The translations under genes and the position numbers were made by a program. A stretch of 63,469 bases of DNA from Prorocentrum cordatum. Taxonomy: Eukaryota; Sar; Dinophyceae; Prorocentrales; Prorocentraceae. Positions 46,797 to 56,449 of this stretch are shown piece by piece (positions within the stretch are counted from its first letter, which is position 1; each line of letters starts with the position of its first letter). The stretch is from contig CAUYUJ010013891.1 of assembly GCA_963575745.1 (NCBI GenBank), positions 1,014,802-1,078,270 on the forward strand. Direction: 5' to 3'. The notes beneath the pieces were generated by a model, which made no database searches, was not told the origin of the DNA, and saw nothing but the letters and a program-made list of their open reading frames with translations.

Positions 46797-49700
46797 TCAG
46801 ACCTCGAGGTCCTTGGCTACCATCTTCGCGCAGATTGGGTGGTAGGCGCTCCTGGGGAAGCGATCTAATACCGAAACCACAACTCCCCGGACCTCTCCGG
46901 GGCTGCGTTCTGACCAGGATCTCGAGGCGAATCCAGCGGTGGAGACGGGGGCCTCCCAGGAGGCCCGAGAAGGCGAAAACGAGGCATCGGTTTCTTTTCA
47001 TCCTCTGAGCTCCTGTGCTCCAAGAAGGTCGCCCGCGCCAGGTCCATGTCGTAGGCCTTGAGAGCCCGGTAGATCGGCCGCGTGAACTTCATGCGCCCCT
47101 GCGACACGGCGAGGTCTACGGCAGAGTCGCGCGCACCGTCCCACCTGGGGAGACAAACAGATCCGCCACCGTGCGGCAGGTCGTCATCCACCTAAGGCCC
47201 CAGTGGGAGGGTTTGCATGGCAACGCCGCCCCCTTCCGGCACACACCTCACACGGTTCGTGGCCCCATTGGGAGCTCCACCTGAGGCCCCAGTGGCAGGG
47301 TTCGCACGGCACCGCCACCTCATTTCGGCACATCCCTCATTCGCATCGTGGCCCCATAGGGAGCTCCACCTAAGGCCCCAGTGGCAGGGTTCGCATGGCA
47401 CCGCCGCCCCATGTCGGCACAACCCTCGCACGTTTCGTGGCCCAAAAGGAAGCTCCAACTAAGGCCCCAGTGGCAGTGTTCGCATGGCACCGCCGCCCCA
47501 TGTCGGCACAACCCTCGCACGTTTCGTGGCCCCAAAGGAAGCTCCAACTAAGGCCCCAGTGGCAGGGTTCGCATGGCACCGCCGCCCCATGTCGGCACAC
47601 CCTTCACACGCTTCGCGACCCCATAGGGAGCTCCACCTAAGGCCTCAATGGGAGGGTTCGCATGGCGCCGCCGCCCCATTTCGGCATATCCCTCGCACGT
47701 TTCGTTGCCCCATAGGTAGCTCCAACTAAGTGGTTCGCATAATACCGCCTCCCCGTTTTGGCACACCGTCACACGGTTCGTGGCCCCATAGAAAGCTCCA
47801 CCTGAGGCCCCGTTGGGAGGGTTCGTGTGGCACCGCCGCCCCATTTCGGCACACCCCTCACACGTTTCGTAGGCCCCAATGGAAGGGTTCGCATGGCACC
47901 GCCGCCCCATTTCGGCACACCCGTCACACGCATGGCGGCCCCGCCCCATCTCGTGTAGTTGGTCCGCTTCTGCCTCGAGTTCGGGGCCGACTGCTTCCCC
48001 CCGCCGGCCGCTCCAGCGCGCGAGAAGGGTGCTCCCGGAGAGGAAACTCGAACTCCAAGAGTCCCCAAGAAAAAGGGCCCCCCCGGGAGGCCCAGAAAGG
48101 CGAAAACGACAGGAAGGTACCGGCATTGGCATACCTTCCTCGATCCTTGAATCCAGACCTGGAAATCCGTTCAAAATCGGTCCTCGGACCCCTCCCAGAT
48201 GGGACGCCGAAGGCCCGAGCGGTACGGCCAGAAAGCGTCTGCTACGGAGCTTGGACTACAAGACTTCTCGGCGCGCGCGACGCCCATTGGGGGGCGACGC
48301 ACGAGTAGTATTCGCCTGATGGGGTGACGCCGACCACCGGGTCCACCCTGGCCAATGTCTCACCAAGGATTATGTTGCTCCCATCGTACTTAAGGACCAC
48401 ACCCCGAAAATAATTTCGAGCACCCGGAAAAGCGTCGACACAGTGTCGACACAGTGTCGGGCGAGTGTCTCCCCGGGCCCGACACGTGCAAAAACCCTCG
48501 AGCTTCGGTGCTCTCTTGGTGCTCGAGCTTCTTCTCTGGTGACCGGGGCTAAGAGTAGGCTGGAGCATCAGAAACCGAGGATCGATGCCTCACGGCCCCG
48601 GGGGGCCCGAGGCAGGCCCCCCTGTGGGCCCCCGCAGGAGGACCGCGACGGGGAGGGCCGCGGCGCCCGTGCGTGGAGGCCAGGAGGGGCGCGACGAGGC
48701 ACCGACGCCGCTGCTCTCCGGGACGCGTCGCGACCAGGATGCCGAGGCGGATCCTGCCGTGGTGTTATGTCGGGCGTGTCCCCCCATACAGGGGGGTTTT
48801 CGACGAAGAATAGAAAATACCCCAAAAGACCCCAAAAGGATCGACAAGTACCCCACAGATAGTCCCCAGACTATTTTTGGACAGTGTTTCTTATTATTCT
48901 TGGGGTCTTTTTCATTTTTCGTCGAACATCCCCCTGTAGGGGGACAGGCCCGACTTAACCGTGGTGACGAGGTGAGGGGAGGGGTGTGGGTACCCAGACA
49001 GGGGCGCGTCGTGAAACTCTCAGGCCGAAGGGTTTTCTTCGCCTTCGGCCTCTCGAGACCCTCGCCTCGCCGGGCCCCGGGACCGTCAACGAAACGGCTC
49101 GGGATACAAAAGGCCGGCCCCAGGGGAAGGGGTCGGGGCTTCCGGGGACGCCGTCCTGAAAAAAAGTCAGGGCGCCGCATGTCTGGGTGCCTGGTCCCTC
49201 CTCGGAGCGTGCCCTGTCGCCCTCCGAGCCTCGCCCCCAGGGCCAGGCGCAGGAAGCGGAAGCGCAGCTCGCAGTTGGAGCCCAGGAAGTCGTAGGCCTC
49301 CGCCATCCGGGCGCAGCCAGCGGCGGCGAGGCTCCCGCCACCGTCCTCGCTGTCCTGGAGCAGCGCGTCCAGGAAGACGATCAGCTTGGTGGTGCTCCAG
49401 CCCCTGACGTGGCAGCAAGGAGCGCAAGACGAGGCCAGGACAGAGCGGGGATCTCCGAGGTCCGGCGGCTCTGGAAGATCTATCAGGCGCCGCGGCCGCT
49501 CCGAACCGCTCCGGGAAGCTCTGAAAGCGGTCGGGAAGGCTGTGGGAAACGCCCGAAGAAGGGTTCCAAGAGAAACGGGTTCTGGACCCTGGCATTGGGT
49601 CGGGCCTGTCCCCCTACACGGGGATTTTGGACGAAAAATAAGAAATCGTCAAAAAATGCCCAAAAGATGCCCCAAAATACTCACAACATAGTCCCCAATG

Positions 49701-52700
49701 TTTTTTTGACTATGCCCGTCTTAAAACTGGCGCCTCCCCCCAGGGACCAGCTCGTCATCCTGAGTCGTTCATTTGACGGTCGGAAACGGCCAGACCCTCA
49801 CGACCCGATCCCAGGCATCCGCGGCCCCGGAGGTCCCGAACCCTGCCCCGAGGCCAATGTTTCGCCCCGGATCTAATTTTTGATGGTCCCGGTGCCCGAT
49901 AACAGGCCCGAGAAGCCGAAATCGAGAGCAAGCATTGCCAGGATTGGGAAAGCCGTATCGTCGGAGGTCTGGGGGCCTTCCAAATGGAGTCGGAGTAAAT
50001 GGGGTCCGAGCACCGCCAATGCATCGGCGATGCCTCTGCGATAAACAGGCGACGTTGCCGATGCATCGGCGACGTCGGCGTGGAGAAACTCGGGCTCCGC
50101 ATCGCGCCGCATCGCCGATGCATCGGCGATGCGGCGCGATCCTCCGACCCCATCTGCTGCGACCCTATGTGGGAAGCTTGGAATATCGTCGGAGATCTTC
50201 GGGTATTGCTAGAAGTGTCCCTGGCCAAAGGTGCCCCCAGCTTTTCGCCTCCATTTTCGAGGCCTTGGGCCGCCTGGGCATCGTGAAGGGTGCTCTGGAG
50301 GCTGTGGGGGCCTCCTTGGAAATCCCGGGGGGCACCTCTAGAAGACTCTAGAGGCCTCCTAGATTGGGTCTGGATAGATTGGGTCCGAGGATCGCGCCGC
50401 ATCGGCGATACATGGGCGGTACGTGGCCGATTCCTCGGCGATGCACCAGCGCCGTCGCCGTGGAGAAACTCGGGCTCCACGTCGAGTCGCATCGGCGATG
50501 CGTCGGCGATGCGGCGCGATCCTCCGACCCCATCTGCGCGGACCCCATCCGAGAGGCCTATAGAACCTTGGGCTGGGCCATGGGGGCACTTCTGCCAACG
50601 CTCGAGATCTGGGCTTGCTCCACTTGAGCAGGGACCGACCGTCCTGGCATTCCTATAGTCCTACCACGAAATGTTCTTAGAACCCAAAATGTTCTAAGAA
50701 CCATAACAATGTTCTTAGAACATAAACCCGATGTGCTCAGACAAGACAATCTCCGCCAGAAATGTTCTAAGAACACGTCGTGGAAACCACAAATGGTTCT
50801 CAGAACATTGTTTGGTAGGGCTGTAGGCGAGCCAGGACGCCTCGCCACTGTCTGCTCCACAGGGCGGCCTGATGTCGTCTGGCCCGAAGGCAGCGAGCCC
50901 GGCCGCGTCGCCCGCGGCGACGGCGGCCCACCGCGCCGCCAGGGCCTGCGCCTCCTGCACCGGCGCCGCCTCGCAGGGGGGCACGAAGTCGGGCATGCCA
51001 GGCGCCCGCCAGAGCCTCTCCTTGGGACGAGCGAACTGGGCACGGAAAAACATGTGTTGGTCGGCGGGGCGAAAGCGAACCTCTTCCGATAAAAGCTAGG
51101 CGAAGTACGCACAGCTCTAATTGGGGAGACAGGGCACAGGCGGGCGGGGCCTCAGGCGGCCCGAGAGGGTGGGGCCCGGGGTGCAGGGGCACGGAAAACC
51201 ATTAGGACCCAGACCTCCTCACGTCGCGAACAAAAACACGACAGAAGGTGTTTCGCTTCGTGCTGCTTCCGGGGGCCCTCACCAGGCCTCGGGACCGGTC
51301 AGAATTTGACTCAGGATGGAAAAACTGTCCTGGGGAAAGGATCCCGGCCTCTGGGGGTCGACGTTGAAAAAAACACGACGTCGTGGGTCTGGGTACAGAG
51401 GCCGACGGCATCTCCTGCAGCTCATTTTGAACAGGACTCGCTGTCGGTGTCGCCGCGGACGTTGCCCATTTGAGACAGAAGGCCGCCTGCCCCACAGCGG
51501 CCGCTGTCGGTTTGGGACATCAAATGCGGTTGGGCACTGTGCCCATTTTTGCCGTACCCATTGCGGGCGTCCAATCTCCCAGTCCAGAGCGGCGATCGGG
51601 CCGGCCATCGCAGCGGCAACGGCCTCGTCGCCGGCCGACAGGGCACGGAAGTGCTCCAGGAAGAAGTCGCGCATGCTCTGGGAGGACACCGTCCTGCCGC
51701 CGAAGTGCTCGAAGTACCTGCGCAGAAAGGGCTGGAACTTTTCCTCGCCACCGACCAGCTTCTCGAGAAGGCAGAAGAGCGACATGCCCTTGATGTACGG
51801 CACGGTCGAGAAGGCGTCGTCTGGGTCGCCCCCGCCGGACAGGTCGGGGATGAGGCAGGTGTAGTTGTGCTCTGGCCCGAAATGGTTCACGCTCTCCGCC
51901 AGGGACTTCAGTCTCCCAGCGAGCTGCAGCGTCGCCTCCTCCTCGCCGTACACGTCCCGTATGATCTTCAGCTCCAGGAAGACGGTGAGCCCCTCGTTGA
52001 GCCAGAAGTGCTCCCAGGTCTCGTTGGTAACCAGATTCCCGCTCCAGGAGTGGGACACCTCGGCTGGGGAACGATCGGGGGGGGGGGGGACTAGCTCGGT
52101 GCGGGAAGCATCGATCGAGCTTGAATCGGCGACACGCTGCCGACAGGCCCCCGACAGCGAATCAACACGTTTCTGGGCGGGGTCGGCCATCGGGCCCCTG
52201 TCGGCGATCAGTGGGCGATGAATCGGAGTCGATGCGTCCCTCCCCACGGCCCCACGACCCCATACCCCCCCCTGAAGATTGCCTCCGAACCTCGTGGGCC
52301 ACCACGTGCACCTGCGACCGGTCACCCGCAAGCAGCGTCGGAGTCACGAACGTCAGGCACGGGTTCTCCATGCCGCCGTAGGGGAAGCTGGGGGGCAGCA
52401 CCAGCAGGTCGTAGACGCCCCACTTGTACTCCCCGGCGAGCCGCTCCCCGGCGGCCACGAACTTCTCCGTGTCCGCGAACTCCCACGCGCACCGGTCCAC
52501 CATCTCCTCCTCGCTCCACACGCGCGTGCGCGGCCCCACCTGCCTGCTGCTGAGGGCCCCGCACACCACGGCCACCAGGTAGGGCGGGATCGGCACTGTC
52601 TGCTCGAAGCGGTGCCACTGCCACCCCTTGCCGCAGCCCTCCGGGGTCTCCCAGTCCGGCTCCTCCGCGGGCGCGGGGTCGCCCAGCTTCACCGCGGACA

Positions 52701-53566
52701 TCAGCGCGGTGAGCTCCGCGGGGCAGCGCACGGAGGCCTCGTAGGTGGCCTTGCACTCGCAGGTGTCCTGGCACGGCAGCATGGCGCGCGCGTGGATGGC
52801 CTGGCACTGCGAGAACATGTACGGGAATCTCTTCCCCGCGGTCTGCGCCGGGCTTAGCCACTGCAGCGCCGAGCAGCCCCCCTCGCCGCCTGCGCCTGGC
52901 GCGGCGGTCGCGTACGCAACGCGCACCACGACCTCGCCGCCGGGAGGCCCCTCGGGGAGCCGTACACGCAGCGGCAGCCCCAGGGCCTCGCTGAGCTTCG
53001 CCTGGTCGCGCGACCACTCGCACGGCTCAAGGGCCGCGCCGCCGATGACGTGGGCCGCGGAGACCTCCAGGTTCGCGGCGGCGTCCAGGACGAGCTCCCA
53101 GGCCTCGGAGCGGGCTTCTCGTTGCACGCGGATCGGGCTTCTAGCTCGTCTGTTGCGTGGGGCTTCGGGGGCGCCCTCTCGTGGCCACGGGCTGGACGCA
53201 GCTCGAGAAACTGGCCGAGACTGACGTCGATGAGCCGATGCTTCGCAGGGAAACAACAGGAGTCACATGGAACTCACGTCGCCCGACCGACTCCAGATCG
53301 GGCAACGCACCTGCTTGTTCCTTATAGGGGCAGTGGGCCGAGCTTTTACGGACAAGCTGCACAGGGAGCTTGCGGACTCGGCTGGCCTCGCCGCCCTCGG
53401 GCCCCTCGCTGTTGCGCAGGCAGCGCAGGTCCGCGTGGCCGAGCAGGCGCTGCCCCACAAAGTCGACGGTGAGCTCCAGCTTGTAGTGCGTCACGCGCGC
53501 GCGGCCCGGCCCCAGCGGCTCCGACAGAGTCGAGGGGTCCGCCGAGCGCGACCCGCTGAACGGCAT
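46797..53566 (-). CDS. LTA4H: Leukotriene A4 hydrolase-type M1 zinc aminopeptidase, seven exons
   Basis: Exons (minus): 53566-53387, 53103-52291, 52058-51579, 51020-50869, 49403-49230, 47144-47013, 46851-46797; joined they give 661 residues (human LTA4H 611) and end CAKMVAKDLEV. Family marks, residue numbers of the joined protein: FSQCQAIH (157-164), substrate-binding GGMENP (303-308), zinc site HEVSH (330-334, split by intron 2) and the third ligand Glu353 in WLNEG after the standard 18-residue spacing, proton-donor Tyr419 in VPYIKG, and GRMKFTRP (616-623) with the Arg and Lys that hold the substrate carboxylate. Every catalytic residue I can check is present, and exon joins preserve the family's spacing. 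These enzymes are soluble zinc peptidases that remove N-terminal residues; vertebrate forms also open the LTA4 epoxide. No signal peptide. Met at 53566 is chosen because the family starts there; the frame stays open upstream. Hydrolase activity on LTA4 cannot be inferred. Confidence 0.93.
46852..47012 (-). other. Aminopeptidase intron 6 (GA-AG)
   Basis: 161 bp between CACAG and GAGCGCC. Donor reads GAGCTC. CAGGAGC is repeated at both junctions. Contains CCTGGTCAGAACGC (a dispersed motif) and the text GGCCTCCTGGGAGGCC, a palindrome. Confidence 0.85.
47189..47940. repeat. 89-bp minisatellite inside intron 5
   Basis: Six regular units (CCTAAGGCCCCAGTGG at 47191, next at 47280, 47369, 47458, 47547, 47636) and two or three shortened ones to about 47940. 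Each has GTTCGCATGGCACCGCCGCC, CCCATNTCGGCACA and TTCGTGGCCCCA. Confidence 0.95.
48766..48957. mobile_element. Inverted-repeat element TIR-1, copy 3
   Basis: GTCGGGCGTGTCCCCCC to GGGGACAGGCCCGACTT. Long inner arms: TTTTCGACGAAGAAT against TTTTTCGTCGAA, and AGTCCCCAGACTATTTTTGG in the core. Lies in intron 5. Confidence 0.9.
49597..49722. mobile_element. Inverted-repeat element TIR-1, copy 4 (truncated)
   Basis: Left end GGTCGGGCCTGTCCCCC, then TTTTGGACGAAAAATAAG and AGTCCCCAATGTTTTTTTGAC, but no right terminal repeat. Lies in intron 4. Confidence 0.82.
50001..50151. mobile_element. Inverted-repeat element TIR-6, copy 1
   Basis: GGGGTCCGAG at the left and GATCCTCCGACCCC at the right, rich in ATCGGCGATGC. 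Shares GTGGAGAAACTCGGGCTCC with copy 2 at 50390. Confidence 0.75.
50390..50531. mobile_element. Inverted-repeat element TIR-6, copy 2
   Basis: Ends TGGGTCCGAGGATCGCGCCG and its complement CGGCGCGATCCTCCGACCC, terminal repeats close to 28 bp. 390 bp from copy 1 in the same intron and orientation. Confidence 0.85.
50657..50824. mobile_element. Inverted-repeat element with TTCTTAGAAC palindromes
   Basis: Left AGTCCTACCACG and AATGTTCTTAGAAC, right GTTCTCAGAACATT and TGGTAGGGCT. Five (A)TGTTCTNAGAAC-like palindromes lie within 168 bp. AT-rich island inside intron 4; single copy in the window. Confidence 0.78.
51021..51578 (-). other. Aminopeptidase intron 3 (GA-AG)
   Basis: 558 bp, between CTGG and GAGAGGCTC. 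Donor GAGATTGG; GGAGA repeated at both junctions. From the third or fourth base on it is a TIR-3 element. Joined protein ALDWERLWRAPGMP matches family spacing. Confidence 0.85.
51416..51576 (-). mobile_element. Inverted-repeat element TIR-3, copy 2 (in intron 3)
   Basis: Read on the minus strand: TTGGACGCCCGCAATGGG, GGGCACAGTGCCCAAC, GACAGCGGCCGCTGT, CCTGTTCAAAATGAGC, then alignment with the other copies is lost. Its 5' end lies at the splice donor. Confidence 0.85.
52059..52290 (-). other. Aminopeptidase intron 2 (GT-AG)
   Basis: 232 bp, donor CACGAG|GTTCGG, acceptor CCGAG|GTGTCC; CGAGGT repeated at both junctions. Splits the zinc-binding HEVSH codons after Glu. The only GT intron of the six. 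Confidence 0.92.
52105..52232. mobile_element. Inverted-repeat element TIR-4, copy 2 (in intron 2)
   Basis: GCATCGATCGAGCTTGAATC at the left, GAATCGGAGTCGATGCG at the right, with CTGGGCGGGGTCGGCCATCG in the core. Makes up over half of intron 2. Confidence 0.75.
53104..53386 (-). other. Aminopeptidase intron 1 (GC-AG)
   Basis: 283 bp, donor GGCGAG|GCCAGC, acceptor CTCCGAG|GCCTGG; CGAGGCC repeated at both junctions. Joined protein PEGGEAWELVLDAA. No element recognised inside. Confidence 0.85.
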
Positions 53567-54470
53567 CGCGCCGCCTCCGGCTCCAAGAGAGTCCAGGGAC
53601 CGAGGGCAGCGGGCGCCGTGGGGTGTGCAGTGCCTCCCCGAGCACGCGAAGCGTCGGACCCGCTCGGGCCCTCCTGGGACCCTCCTGGGGCCCTCCTCTG
53701 CAGCCCTGTGGCCATGAGGCGCTCTTGGGCTGCCTGGGGCCCCTCGAGGCGGTCCTGGGGGGTCTCTTGGAGCCTCCTGGGGCCCCCTCCTGGAAGCCAG
53801 GACTTTGCGGCTGGCAGTCGACGAGGTAACGAGGCGCGAGTCCTGCCTGGTTCCACCGAGCGGGGGGCCCGCTGCAAGGTCCAGGGCCGCCCCTCGAACA
53901 ACGTCGCGAGCTCCCTCGGGGGATTCCGAGCTCTCTGCCCTCCTCCCCCCCCGCATGGACGACGTCGAGGCGGGGGGCCGTGTGAGCCGCTGGGTTCTGA
54001 GCTCTCCAGGGCCCACTGCGCTGCGAGGGGTGAATGATGAGAGGTGCTGATTGCAGAAACAAGTCCGCTAGTCCACGGCCCTCTCCTGGGGTGCGTTCTG
54101 ACCAGGATTTCGAGGAGACTGTGGCCGTGGTGGAAAGGGCCGCGGTGTCGTGGTGCCATGGTGACAGGTGCTGTGGGAAGTTGCAAAGGAAAGGCGAATC
54201 CGACCGTGGTGCCGTGGTGCCTTGTCCACCTCTGACTGAATTGCGCGCGTCCCAGGCCACCCTGTCACAACCCCGTCCTCGGCCTCTGGAAACGCCGCCC
54301 GTCCTGCCTCGCCCTTCGTGCTGGGGCCAGGCCAGCAAGTCGCACGCTGCCACGGGGCCAGCGGCAGCTCGAGCCCAAGCTGCGTGGGGCGGGACGGCGA
54401 CGGCGATGGCCACGGCAGCCACGACCACAACGACCGCGACGCGGCAAGTACGGCGGACGACAAAGGCGGA
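53567..54470. other. Region upstream of the aminopeptidase gene
   Basis: CCTCCTGGGGCCC-type text (53640-53795) resembles the CCAAGAGG arrays; GCGTTCTGACCAGGATTTCG (54091) matches intron 6. A trans-splice acceptor for the SL would lie here, but I cannot choose one. Confidence 0.45.
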
Positions 54471-54502
<32 letters not shown>

Positions 54503-54518
54503 ACGACAACGACGACGA
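54471..54518. repeat. GAC triplet tract
   Basis: About 14 CGA triplets. Confidence 0.9.
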
Positions 54519-54762
54519 GCCGGCAAGACTCGAAACTATCTTCTCCTCTCACATCCTACTCTCGGGGTGGACGAGCGGGGGGGAGAGTCAAAGCGTGCAA
54601 GGGGGGGAGGCCATCAGCTGCATGCCATTGCTTTCTGTGGCGCCTGCAAGCACCAATGGCAGCCCCTTATCGAGGAAAATCCGTTGCCGCAAAACCGACA
54701 CTCTCTGTACCCTTTGGCACCCTAACCCTCCGCTTTCTCCTCCTTTGCTCCGCCTCCCCCGC

Positions 54763-54835
54763 CTCCTCCTCCTCCTCCTCCTCCTCCTCCTCCTCCTCCT
54801 CCTCCTCCTCCTCCTCCTCCTCCTCCTCCTCCTCC
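54763..54835. repeat. CTC microsatellite
   Basis: About 24 perfect CTC units. Confidence 0.97.
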
Positions 54836-54973
54836 CGGGTCGGGTCTCCGCCGAGGGCCTTTCCGGACCACTCGCGCCGCACCCGCGGGAGACCCCCGGG
54901 GGCGCTCAGTGGTCCCACCTCAGCGCGGCCGCCGCCCCGTGGCTCGAGTTGGCGTAGACGGGCCTGAGCTGGG

Positions 54974-55157
54974 CCGACGGGCCTGTCCCCCTACAGGGGG
55001 ATTTTCGACGAAAAATAAAAAATACCCCGAAAATATCCCCAGAGGCAAAAAAATACTCAAAAAATAGTCCCCAGATTATTTTTTCCATTTTTTATTATTT
55101 TTGGGGTATGTTTTATTTTTCGTCGAAAATCCCCCTGTAGAGGGACAGGCCCGACTT
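54974..55157. mobile_element. Inverted-repeat element TIR-1, copy 5
   Basis: The clearest copy: GACGGGCCTGTCCCCCTAC, GGGGGATTTTCGACGAAAAA at the left and the matching complement at the right (TTTTTCGTCGAAAATCCCCC), arms about 45 bp. Core has AAAATAGTCCCCAGATT. Confidence 0.95.
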
Positions 55158-55235
55158 AAGGGTGGCGTCGGAACTGGCCCGGGTCGCTTGCGAATCGCCC
55201 CGGACCGAATCGAACTTGCAATCGGCGCGCCTCTC

Positions 55236-55359
55236 GCCACTGCTCGGACGTCCGCTCCCCGCGCATGTTTCGCCTTCGACGGCCCATGCCTCGCAGGATG
55301 GCCCCAGATCCTCCTCGACGGCCCATGCCGAACAAACATGGCCACGTCCGAGCGATGCC
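55236..55359. mobile_element. Inverted-repeat element TIR-2, copy 3
   Basis: GCCACTGCTCGGACGTCC to CACGTCCGAGCGATGCC, 124 bp. The middle contains a directly repeated CTCGACGGCCCATGCC-like segment. Confidence 0.8.
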
Positions 55360-55731
55360 AGGGGCTCAGGGCCGACCCTGGTGACTCGCACCGAGCGCCG
55401 AGGCGAGCTGCACCGCAGCGGATCGTGGGCAGGAGGGCCTGGTGCCCCCAGGCGCGGAGCTGCCCCGTCTGGCCGCGGCGGCGCCGCCGGGCGGCGGCCC
55501 GTGCGGCTGGTGCACCGCGGCGGGCTGCTCCGCCTCGAGTTGGCGGCGCGCACAGGGGGGCTGTACGGGTGGAGGGGGGGAAGGCTTCGCAGGAGGGGGG
55601 CGCCTCTCAGAGGGCGCCAACCCTGCGCCTGTGTACAGACAGAGGGCCACCGCCTTCCGAGGAGCAGGGGTGCGTCCAAGAAGCCTGCCCCCCTCTGCGC
55701 GTGGCTGAGGGTAGACTCGGGGGAGAGGACA
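55360..55731. other. No firm gene
   Basis: GC-rich stretch between two inverted-repeat elements. Open in several frames on both strands; it could hold an exon, but nothing is recognisable. Confidence 0.4.
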
Positions 55732-55860
55732 TCGAGCTGGAATCGGCGTTGCATCGCCGATCGGCGGCCTGATAGCCCGCCCCGCCCCGGGACGTGCGGA
55801 TTCGCTACTGGATGCCTGTCGCCGATCCATCGGCGATGCATTGTTGATCCCAGCTCGATG
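55732..55860 (-). mobile_element. Inverted-repeat element TIR-4, copy 3
   Basis: CATCGAGCTGGAATCGGCG to its near-complement CCAGCTCGATG. Reverse-oriented relative to the other two copies and shares the GGGGCGGGGCGGGC core. Confidence 0.75.
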
Positions 55861-56218
55861 TCTCCCCCCCTGAGCCGAGCCCCCCCTATCGTTGCCCCTG
55901 ACGGCTGCGGCTGTCAGCATGGGGGAAGCGGGTCCTGCAGGACACGGGTCCTGGACCCTGGGGCCTTCCCCCCGGACGAGATCCTCATGCTGAGTCCTGC
56001 GTCGTTTTCTCACAGTCCTGGCGCCCGCGGGGGGGCCCGAGGGCCCGAAGGCGGCGAGAAGCCTCGGGACCCGCTTCCCTCGGGACCTGTTTCCCCCGTG
56101 GCGGACCGCTGCCCCTGACGGAGGAACGCACGAAGGACGTACGCGCCCAGCCACATACATGAACACGGCCCCCCAATCCGCGAAACCAGCCGCCGCGTGG
56201 TACGAACGTTCGCACAAT
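55861..56218. other. No gene seen
   Basis: GC-rich DNA without recognised protein or repeats. Confidence 0.45.
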
Positions 56219-56425
56219 GCGTACTCCCGAAACCAACGTGGGTTCATGTGCGTGTACGTTTAGGTCGGGCCTGTCGACCCCCTACAGGGGGCTTTTGGGC
56301 GAAGAATTAAGAATATCGTCCCCAGACTATGCTTTGACTACTCTTGAGTACTCCTCCTGTGGAGGGACAGGCCCGACCTAAGCGCACTCCCGAAACCAAC
56401 GTGGATTCATGTACGTGTACGTCCT
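56219..56425. mobile_element. Inverted-repeat element TIR-1, copy 6, between long direct repeats
   Basis: The element (56261-56380) runs TAGGTCGGGCCTGTC to GACAGGCCCGACCTA. On either side lies a roughly 41-bp direct repeat: CGTACTCCCGAAACCAACGT and GGTTCATGTGCGTGTACGT before, CGCACTCCCGAAACCAACGT and GGATTCATGTACGTGTACGT after. Confidence 0.9.
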
Positions 56426-56449
56426 TCCTTCTTTCTTGTTTTTTGTCCC

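Larger units (their letters stand above)
47145..49229 (-). other. Aminopeptidase intron 5 (GC-AG)
   Basis: 2085 bp, donor AG|GCTCGG, acceptor CTCCCCAG|GTGG. Longest intron; carries TIR-1 copy 3 and the 89-bp minisatellite. Joining restores ALGARWDGARD, aligned without gap to the family. Confidence 0.88.
49404..50868 (-). other. Aminopeptidase intron 4 (GC-AG)
   Basis: 1465 bp, donor ATCAG|GCCGCC, acceptor CGTCAG|GGGC; TCAGG repeated at both junctions. Contains four inverted-repeat elements, listed separately. Joining gives FGPDDIRGWSTTKLI, continuous with the family. Confidence 0.88.

Noticed and set aside
47189-47940. CRISPR-like array of regular 89-bp units
   Set aside because: The whole unit is repeated without unique spacers, it lies in a eukaryotic intron, and no cas gene is present.
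55162-56118. 318-codon plus-strand frame upstream of the aminopeptidase
   Set aside because: It runs through two inverted-repeat elements (TIR-2 and TIR-4), and a minus-strand frame of similar length overlaps it.
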